Made by a program: the position numbers and the translations under genes. 64,000 nucleotides of DNA from Odobenus rosmarus divergens (Eukaryota; Chordata; Mammalia; Carnivora; Odobenidae), in the NCBI RefSeq assembly GCF_000321225.1, contig NW_004451524.1, forward strand, positions 434,001 to 498,000, read 5' to 3'. The notes beneath the pieces are model-generated. The model was not told the origin of the DNA. It worked only from the letters and a program-made list of their open reading frames with translations, and did no database searches. Shown here in pieces: positions 54,721 to 64,000 of this stretch (its first letter is position 1; each line of letters starts with the position of its first letter).

Positions 54721-57297
54721 AACTACTACTAATGCTAATGCTATTATTTACTGCTAGAACATTGGGCAGGGAAAGAGGCACAGCGAAAATAGTTTAATAA
54801 ATACATTTGGTGTATTTATTTTAAAAAGTAAACTCCTTAAAAAAATAATGAATTTCTGAAGAGCATAAGAAGCGCTCAATTATCAATGTCACGGCCAGGT
54901 TATGCAGCAAGAATGATTTTGAGCCATCTGTGGGTTCTGTGGCTTTTTCTCTGTCTGTCAGGTAATGCCTGAGCTGACTCACCATGGAGACTGTCGGTGA
55001 CCTGAATCCTCCTCAGTGAATACCTCCATCTCAAATCTTCTCATTTACAGCAGGCATCAAGGAAAGAAGAGACTCACAAAGCCTGTAGGCCCTACTTTCA
55101 TATCAATTCTCCCTCTGACCCCAGGAAAGAGGTAGAGACTGCTTTCTTTGCATGATTCAGAAATACAATCTCCCGTGGAATGAAGAGTTTTCCAATACAA
55201 AATATTCAAATTTCTTTCAGGGAGTTGTGTCAGAAGTGGCATTGCTGAAATGTGTATTCTGTGCTCCTTTCTGTAAGCACATATTTATGGCGAGCTCCCT
55301 GTGAACAGTGGAAGACACGGCAATGCATAAATACAAAGCACATTTTTTTGTCAAGGAGCTTTCATTCTAATGGGAAAGATGCACATCCCCGAGATGTGAT
55401 TTTTCATGCCAGGGCTTGGAGCTTTGCTTTCTGCATGCGGGCTCGGTCCGAATGACTTCTCACAGGTGCAGGAGGAGTTGATCCACTCAGCCTCAGAGAA
55501 GGATGTCAACTAAATTGCAGATGTACCTCTGCGAGCAGCAAGCTGACCTTCTACCTCTGCATATTTCACATAAACAGACTCCTTCCTCATTGTAATATCT
55601 TCCACTTGACTTGGTATCCTTCCCACCCACATCCTACCCCTGCTCCAAGAAGTTTGAGACTTTGCAAAATGTTAGGTTGCTATCTGAAAAAGCAATGCCC
55701 TCCCCTCTCCATAAGTGGATGACTAAGAAAAACCCATACAACAGCATGCTTTCTTAAACTGAGCTCCGTGGTCAGCCATGTTAGAATCAACTGAGGAGAA
55801 TCTTTTGGTGTTTCCATAAGCACTGAACATCCTGGGGTCTGTCTGATAACCACCAAGTTAGGAGCTCTGAGAGCCACACCCAGGAAAACAGTTTCCTGAG
55901 TGACCCTGAGCAGATGACAGCATAACGATTATCTGACAAGAAGGACAAGAAGGTTAAAGAAGCCTTTTCCCTGAAAATGAATAACCTCATTGCATATTGA
56001 ATTGTACCATAGAAAACAAACATGTTTATCTACACTGTAGGTGATACTTGCAGAAAATTGTGGAGGTGGTAGTGGCTTGTCCCTGAAAGGTGTTTTGGGG
56101 AGAAACTGGTTCTGTGAATGCAAATGTGAATCATCACATCACTGATGAGGTCAGTTGGCTAAGAAATGTAAAAGAGACAAACTGGAATAGAAAATGCATG
56201 AGCTGGAAAATACCTGAACAGTAGAAAACTGACTTTACGAAAGGTCATGAAAGAGTTCCTGAAAAAGACACAAGAGCCTTTTATTCATTCTGTGGGAAGC
56301 ACACCAAAAATATAAATAGAGAAAAAAAGTGCTCTACATGGAGAAAGAACAATGGACCAAAACTCTTCTGGGCTAAACAATAAGTCAGTCTCCAGTACCG
56401 AGTGCACCGCTTCTTTATTTGAAAATTACTACCTATGAATTTCTAAACAAAGAGAGGTCCGGTTTTGACTTCTAAGAAACATAAATCAGACTGCATCACC
56501 GTTAAACCATTACATGGTGAAATATGAAAGCAACAGCATGATGTATTGGCACTTGAGATCTGCATTACTGAACTGCGTTTTGAAGAGATGGCGAGGAGAG
56601 AGCAAGCACTTGAGAAATCAACAGGAAATGTACTATTTTTGCATAGTAGTATCAAGGAACACAGAATGATTTAAGGGACTCTTAAGTTTAAAACAACCAA
56701 AATTAATACAATAAAAAGGAACAAGGTACAGGATCAAGTGCTGCATCTATCCACAGAGAAAAGGTGACTTTACTATCACGGTTTTTAAATAGAGCGAATT
56801 AAGATCAGTGATAACACTCCAGGAGGTTATAGGGACAAACAAGATCACTGCCACTTAAATACCAGTCTAAATTAACCTTTTCAATAGGTTTGAAATGGGT
56901 AACATCTACTACATCAAGGACACTTGAGTATGTCATTGGAGGACATAAGCTGTATTTCCGTTTCTAATATTTGTTTGTAACTTTTGTAACAAATGCCACA
57001 GAAGTCACTTAAATGCTGAGTCTCAATTTCCTTATTTGGAATACATGGAGAAAAATTCCAATTTCTCATACCACACAAAAAGCTGTGGGTTTCAAATGCA
57101 ACTATCAAAAAGCCTCATTTATTACATATTTTGTATGCTATTATCATTTTAATAATAACATTCAAAATCTCCTATGGTCATCTCACAGTTCTTTAATCAA
57201 ATGCTACTGCAGGAGTGTAATACATCTGTGGCTTTTATACATTTATTCATCTTTCAGTTTTTATCATGGCTAACTGGATGTTTTTCTTAGTTTGTCC

Positions 57298-57380
57298 ACT
57301 CAGCAAATGGTTACTGAACATTTACTGTGCCGAGTCCTACAGTAGGAGCTGGTGTTGCAACAGTGAACACATTCTGTCCT
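57298..57380 (+). repeat. L2-like relic
   Basis: ACTCAGCAAATGGTTACTGA, ACATTTACTGTGCCGAGTCC, GGAGCTGGTGTTGCAACAGT and GTCCTCATGGATTC follow L2 wording. Confidence 0.55.
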
Positions 57381-57758
57381 CATGGATTCCCCCAATCTGA
57401 AGGAAAAGAAAGACATCCAGCAACCCATCTCACATGGACAGATGTATTTACAAACTCTAAATGGAGCATGAAGGAAAAGGGCAGGGTTGTACGGCAGTTT
57501 TGAACAGGGAGATCTAAATTAGGCTGTTGACTGGGGACCACATCTTTGAGGAAATGAAACTTAATCTGAGTAGATGCCCACCTTCGTAAATGTCTAGGAT
57601 CAGGAGGGAAGGAGAAGGTATGGGGAAGGGAGGGTATGAGCCTGGGAGAAGGTGAGGAGAGGTGGCAGGAAGGAGACAGGAGAGGTCCACAGATCACCTG
57701 ACCCTGTGAAGGCTTGGTTCCAGGTTTTGTTGGGACAGGTCTATTTTGGTTTTGTCCT

Positions 57759-58092
57759 TCACCCTAGGACATAACAACTGGTCCTCAGATTGGTCTTTTC
57801 TCCTAAAGCAATGCCCTCTGGCTTTTCAGTTAAAAGCCCGAGATGTTTAACAAGTCCCTCTAGATTGGCAGGACTAATTTTTTCCAAAGGTGTTCCTCCA
57901 GGCACTAGGTAGATGTTGAAGTCTTTGGCACCTGACCTCGCCCATCCTGCTTTTGCCTCTGCTCCTTGGTATCTCATCTTGGGCATGTGTGGTTCCCGAA
58001 TCAGCCAAGGATTGAGGGGGAATTTCTATGCAGGAGTTGAGACGAGACCCTCCCTCTCTCTCACCCCCTCCTTTGCAGGATTCCACGCTCAA
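57759..58092 (-). other. Unassigned stretch with two overlapping open frames
   Basis: Minus-strand frames at 57759-57986 (75 codons, GGTPLEKISPANLEGLVKHL segment) and 57874-58092 overlap in different phases. No start context, splice sites or known family can be named. It may be an old repeat or retrocopy fragment. Intron 4 context gives no support for a gene. Confidence 0.25.
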
Positions 58093-61000
58093 TTTTTAGC
58101 CACTCTGGCAACCTTGAACTCTGAACTCTGCCTCCTCAGCCCAGTAAAATCTGGCTACTTTCTGCTTGAGCATTATGACGTCTGCAAACTAGGATATGTT
58201 TTTAGGAAAAAAGTCAGTTAAAGGTGAATCTCTCAGAGTTTGCTTTCCTTCTTTCAAGAATCAAATCTTGTCAATTTCCATCCTGTTTTTGACTTGAACT
58301 TCAGAGCCCAGAAGGGGGGTTTTTTTGTGTGTATTTTGTATCCAGCAATGACAACTACAGCAAGGTAGCCCAATAAAAACGACCCTGCTAGGACTGGTGC
58401 TGAAAAGCAAATCATCTTTTTGGGAACTTTTTAAATCATTGACTTGGTCTATTAATTTATCTAGGATTGTGAAGTGGGAATATGCTAATTCTATTATTCC
58501 CTCTTTATTTATTACCTGGAATATACCTTTAAGGAGAAATTCTCCCTCATCTTCTATTTGGTTACCTTGAAGTACAGATCACACAGGAAAAGTAAGATAA
58601 ATTCTTGATGTTTCCTTCCATTTATTAATTTTCAAAATAATGAGTTGGTTCCTTCATATCCCTCATAGGTAACCAATTAGATTTTCATTTTTTAGTACTG
58701 TCATGAACCCATTCTTTTAAACATATTTAATATGTTGCAAAACTGCAGTTACTATTCTTCCCGACGCTATCATATTTCCATTTTTGGTCAGTGAGAACCT
58801 GCTCAGTTGGCTCTGAGTTCTTGTGACATAATCCCAGCATATTTCATAGTTTCTTTGTTTCTGGTATTATAATAGCTAACCTTATTTTAATTTTACTACC
58901 ACCTCACTTATCATAAGATTAAAATCTTAAGACTATAAATTTTGCAAAGAATTAGGATTTATCCTCCTTGATTTTAGGCCAACCAGAATCTATCTTCTCT
59001 TTAAACTTTGGCATAAAATAGGATTCCTCAGCTATTGAGTGCAGGGACTGTATTTAATTCACCTTGGCCAAGTATTTAGCAGTTAACATGTGGGAGCAGC
59101 TTCATAAATATGCACTGAATTCAATTATAACTATTCTTTAGAGTAAATCCAAAAAGTTTACTGCTTTTCATTTCTCCCCCCAACTGGACGTGTGGTGAGA
59201 AGAGACAGAAGACAATGATTCAGTTCTCAGTGTCAGCACTTGGCACGTCTCAGGCTACTTTCTTGCATTTCCTATTAATAATGTTTTCCACACTGAAATC
59301 TACTGATATAAGTCACTCCAGTTTTCAATAGTTTTTACATTATAAAATGTATATTTTTATTTTTTTAAGTTGACATGAGCTTTGTAATTGTTGACTTGCT
59401 TCCATTTGTTAAATAGAATCCATAATTTTCTCTTATTAAACAGTCTGGATTTAAGCAAATAAACACAGTAGTTTCTATATTCTATGTAGTTCCTCTGCTT
59501 CTATAGATCTCTTCTCTTCCGATCTTCTCAGTTGTCCCTGTGTTCTGCGTCTGATCTTCCACAGGCTGCACATGCTGCCAGGTTGGCAGGAAAAGCCCTC
59601 CTGAGGCTCACCGACCCTGCCCCCTTCTGTTCATTCACCTATCCAGAAGACTCTTACCAAAGAAGGAACATCTGACTACCATACAGTATCATGTGCGCCT
59701 AGTATGACCACCGGGAGCGGAACGGCTGTTCCAGAAACAGGTGGAAGTGTCCTCTGACCCAAAAGTGAGGTGTCAGAGAAGTTGTCAGAGACAGTAGTTT
59801 CTCTGCCGAGAAAAGGTGACAAGTGCAAGACTTCTCTCAGTAGAGGAAGACTGCACGTGTGCTGACTGCCCCGGGTGCTACACAAAGATCCCAGGTCTAG
59901 AAAAATCATGAAATCACGGCATATTGAAGAAATGGAAATGGTTCAGGATGGCTGGACAGCTGGAGGCTTTTACTCTGTTGAGGATGAGGAAAGGCAGGGC
60001 AGGGGCTGCAAAATGAGGATGTTTACACAAGAACAAGAGAAGAGGAACTTGGCATTTACACCAAGGGCAACTGTTGCAGCGATTCATCCACAATTAAAGA
60101 CCATGATCTCCTGTGGCTTCACGGCCACTCCCTCAGGACACCTCAGACACAGTCACTGCCATTCAGTCTTGTTCCCTTTCTCTGCCTTCATTTACCACTG
60201 GTTACTTCCCTTCAGGACATTTTGTAGAGTAGTATTTCTTTACCATCAAATATTTTCTCTTCTTTTTCCTTCTTCCGCAAGGTATTTCCTTACCCACATC
60301 TCTTGTCTAGCTCTATAAACATGTTCACGGCTGCTATGACCAAGACATCTGAAATTTAAACTTTCTCTCTGAACCCATAAAATTTAGCTTCTCCTTCTCT
60401 CATTACTCAGGAAACAACTTCCAAGTTTTCCGACATAAAAGTAGAACATGCTCTTTGATATGGATTTTCCATTCACTTGATGTTCCTTCATAACAAGTTA
60501 CTGCCCTAACTCACCCAGACAGAGGGTAATAAAATTATGTGTGGCTCTCACAATAGCCATGGTCCCTGCAATATTCATAGGAGCAGTTGCACCTATAACT
60601 TCAGTGAACGCATTCAGGAGGCACAGGGGGTGGGGGGTGGCATAAAAATGCAGGCTACCTGAAAAACAGCATAAAGGACCCACTTTAATTATGATAGAAA
60701 TGCACCCCTCCTTTTCAAAGCCACGAGTAGTTGTCCAAACACAGCACTTTGTACTTTTATTCCTAACAGTAATGCAGTAAGCGGAAAGTCATGATTTAGT
60801 AACAACGATATTCATATAGGTTTCAATTACATACCATCGACTGAGAGCGTTTAGAGTTCCAGCCTTCAGTGTTCTCCAGGCTTGCATTCAAGGAGTCAAC
60901 AATGGAATTAATGATCTCCCCCGTGCCCTTTCAGAACTCATTCATTTTCCACTGGCCTCCCAGCACAGCACCACTTTCCAGATGCTTGTTCCAATCTGGT

Positions 61001-61737
61001 AACTCAGGGACCCACCCATGCAATCACTAAGCTCTCTTAATTCAACATCCTCAGTACATTTGAGTCAGATCTGAGTCAAGAGAACCCCTCTCCTGATTGC
61101 TGGTCCCCTGGCTTGAGGCTCCACTATCACTGCACACGTGAGATCAGAAGCCTCCGAACCGAACTGCTGCCTCCAATGTGTGTGCCCTTACTTTCAGCCT
61201 GAACGACCATTCTCAAATACAAACCAACCCTCCCAGCAGTCTCGTCTCTGTCTCTGCGCTTGACTAGGGTATGCTCCTTCTCCTGTTTGGACCGTCCTCC
61301 CAGGCTCCCATGTGAAAATACCTGCATTTTAGTTTCAAACCTCTTGCTATAAATGTTCTTATACTAATCTCAACTCATCAATCACTTCATTTCTCACATC
61401 CTACACTCATGCTACAATATTTTATGTTGAGTTTGTATAATTTTTATGACATTGCCTCTTCTGACCTCTGGGATCAAACACCCCATGTTAGTTGCTGTAA
61501 ATAGTTCTGTTTTTACGTGTACTTATGTGCACACCCCCACACCCCACATCTCCCTTCTCTCAGTGAAATTAATAAGCAAGTTGAGAGCCAGCTCTGTAGG
61601 GTCATCACAGATCCCCTGCTATAGGTGTCATACATGGTGGTCTTGCAGGTTACATTGACAACATGTACATTGCTTTTTTGGCTTTTATTGTACAAGTACT
61701 ATAAATTTTGTTTTGAGTTTTATAACTTTGTAGCATT

Positions 61738-61925
61738 GGGGTGCCTGGGTGGCTCAGTCAGTTAAGCGGCTGCCTTCCGCTGAGGTCATGATCCCAGGGT
61801 CCTGGGATCGAGCCCCACGTCGGGGTCCCTGCTCAGCACAGAGCCTGCTTCTCCCTCTCCCTCTGTCTGCCACTCTGCCTACTTGCGCTTTCTCTCTATC
61901 TCTGTTAAATAAATAAATAAAAATC
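61738..61925 (+). mobile_element. SINEC
   Basis: A plus-strand copy with head GGGGTGCCTGGGTGGCTCAG and an AAATAAATAAATAAA tail. Exact 17-bp target duplication TATAACTTTGTAGCATT at 61721-61737 and 61926-61942. Confidence 0.95.
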
Positions 61926-62157
61926 TATAACTTTGTAGCATTTTAGATAATGTTGCATTTGTGCTTTGCTGTGTAGAATGAAAGGACTGTATTGAATAAA
62001 CCTAGGGTTAGAATGCAAAAAAATATTACATATAGTAATAATTCCCATTTATTAAGAAACATACATTATTTAAAATTTATCCCTATACCCAATACTTCAT
62101 ACAGTTCTCTTTCAGCAAGTGTCAATAAATACTTAAAAGGTGAATGCATGTATGATT

Positions 62158-62300
62158 CATATAGTTGTCAAGAGCACAGGCTTTAGAAAGTAATGGATGT
62201 GAATTTAAATCTTAGCTCTAACACGGGCAGTCTGTGTAATCCTGGACAAAGTTCTTCATTTCTCTAAGGTTCACTTTCCCCCATGTCAGGAGACTTGAAG
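62158..62300 (+). repeat. MIR element, 5' part
   Basis: AAGAGCACAGGCTTTAGAAA, GTGAATTTAAATCTTAGCTC and CCTGGACAAAGTTCTTCATT with TTCTCTAAGGTTCACTTTCC follow MIR. Confidence 0.7.
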
Positions 62301-63934
62301 CAACCTGGGATACACCACCCTTGAGTGGCTCAGGCAAAGCCCAAAAAAGAGTCACATTAACTTGGTGCAGGCAACGTGGACGCACAGGCCGGCAGGTGCA
62401 CACAGTCCTCCAGGCCTTCACGAGAGGCTCACTTAACTGCCAGCATGGACAGGTATCCTGTGACCGTGACCCAGGAGAGAGACCCTGACCACTCCCCAAT
62501 ACCACTTCTCCTTTTTATAGGTGTTGTAGCTGAACGGCCTTGTATATCTGAAGAAAATCCAGGCTGATCTTGGATCTGGGCTACTCAGGGGAGTTGCAGA
62601 CAAAATCTTGCCACTGTGTTCTTGGGCTGAGAGCACCTGCAGCTCTCCCTTCTGAGGACAAGGTGAGCGGATGGTCCCACCTATTTCTGTACCAGGCAGC
62701 CCAGAGCAAGCCACAGGGCTCATTCAGCGGACAATTTCGTTCCTCTGCTCTGACTCCTGCATAAAATGGTAATATTCATGCCCCTACTTCACTGTGTTCT
62801 TAGGACTAAATCAGAAAATGCCTAGAAAGAAAATATCTGATACATATTAACTATTTAATAAATGATAGTTACATAGAATCATGCTTTAGTAAATTCATAT
62901 TCTGCAAGGCTGATACTTATGAAAAGGTGGAGAATAGAAGTGTAACCCAAGAATTAAGGTCCATTTGATCAAAGGCCTGCCCTTAAGGCACTCACACCCA
63001 ACCCATCTTGAGGTTATTCTATGAGAATACTTTTCCATTGTTTATATGTTTGTCTCTTATCCAAAATTATACAACAGAGTCCTGTCGTACCCTTTACCAA
63101 TGGGTGTTTATGTTTGAATTTAAAATCTTATTGGCCCTCAGTACTGCTACTTCAGCGGCCGGGCAGTGAGAAGAGGAGGCTGATGAAATGCATGGACAAT
63201 GCGCAAGAGACAGCAACTGAAGTCGCAGGAAAAAAGCTGTCCCATAGGGCTGCAGATCAAGGAAAGTGGAGGAAGATTTGAGTAACCACGGAGTGCATGG
63301 CAGAGAGAACTCAAAGGAACTTGTTCTTCAGCAGTCACATCCATGGGGACATCATGAGTGGTGCTTTAGTTCTGGAAAAACAGGGTCAATAGTCTTGTTC
63401 AACTGAGGTTGATTTTACATCCTAGACTGAATGTGTATTAAGTGTGTATGACAGAGAAAACTGCTTAATATTTCTAAGACTCGATTAGATGGGTGATTTT
63501 TAGGGTTAATTAAGAATGCCTATAAAAACTATACCTGACAGAGAGTAAGCACTCAAGAACTTAGCTATTTTTATACTGCGACAAATAAATATTTTGCAAG
63601 GTGGATGTTCTAAGTAGAGAATGTAATTATAAATATGAAGCATTTGAAATTTGTTTTGCTAATTATCCATTGTGCAGCATGGGCTTTGCTAATCTCTATG
63701 ATCCAAAGACAAATAAGACTGACTGTCCAGGTTCTGTGTTCCAGAATTGCAGTTTGGGGTGGGATATTTTTTTAAAGGATGATTTTATCCAAATGGATCA
63801 TTGCAAAGGAGGAGCTAACACATAATAGGAGCAGCTAAGCTAAACTGTTGAAGCCAAGAGAGTAAGTGGGCAGACAGTGAGAAGTAAGCTGCCCATGGCT
63901 CATCTCTGGGATTTAACAGCTAGACAGAGCCTGA

Positions 63935-64000
63935 GCCCGCACTTGGGTTCTGGAGTCAGGCAGACATGGCTGCAAACCCAGCTCAGTCACTTCCCATCAG
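63935..64000 (+). repeat. MIR element, cut by window edge
   Basis: GGGTTCTGGAGTCAGGCAGA and GCAAACCCAGCTCAGTCACT match the MIR core; it continues beyond the edge. Confidence 0.6.

Noticed and set aside
55252..55300. Possible discoidin-domain exon upstream of the 49198 exon (CTGTAAGCACATATTTATGG)
   Set aside because: The reverse strand does not translate to the EVYGCAY end expected of the discoidin domain, and no acceptor fits.
59875..60318. 147-codon plus-strand open frame
   Set aside because: No family, no splice or promoter signs and no codon pattern; likely chance.

Overview
The window is a stretch of mammalian nuclear DNA, almost certainly from a carnivoran. It has at least twelve copies of the tRNA-derived carnivore SINE (SINEC; 5' end GGGGCGCCTGGGTGGCTCAG, CT-rich 3' part, AATAAATAAA tail) and several 3' ends of the carnivore L1 family. 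The SINE body resembles the version of bears, seals and mustelids more than the dog SINEC_Cf or cat versions, so an arctoid caniform is the best guess. No bacterial, viral or CRISPR-type system is present.

The one functional gene is on the minus strand: an internal portion of a contactin-associated-protein (CASPR/neurexin superfamily) gene, best matched to CNTNAP4. Eleven coding exons lie between 49401 and 3368, separated by introns of 0.5 to 10.5 kb. All eleven have AG/GT boundaries, all junction phases agree, and together they give 1827 bp (609 codons) without a stop. In protein order they encode laminin-G domain 1 (three exons), laminin-G domain 2 (three exons), an EGF-like module (one exon) and the fibrinogen-like region (four exons). 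The signal peptide and discoidin exons lie beyond the right edge. Laminin-G 3 and 4, the second EGF module and the transmembrane/cytoplasmic exons lie beyond the left edge. Exon numbers 5-15 are inferred from the usual CASPR layout.

The introns hold a retrocopy of the ribosomal protein SA mRNA (RPSA, 34299-35141, minus) that is clearly a pseudogene; many SINEs, several with legible target-site duplications; L1 fragments; LTRs of the MaLR type; DNA-transposon remnants (a MER5A-like hAT element and two related Tigger-like copies); MIR and L2 relics; and microsatellites. Several insertions are nested and can be ordered in time.

The points most worth a second look are an L1 insertion with an internal inversion (twin priming) only 19 bp upstream of the acceptor of the 36106-36255 exon, and a 50-N assembly gap at 7430-7479 bounded by identical 21-bp sequences, which looks like an unmerged overlap. 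I found no undescribed biological system.
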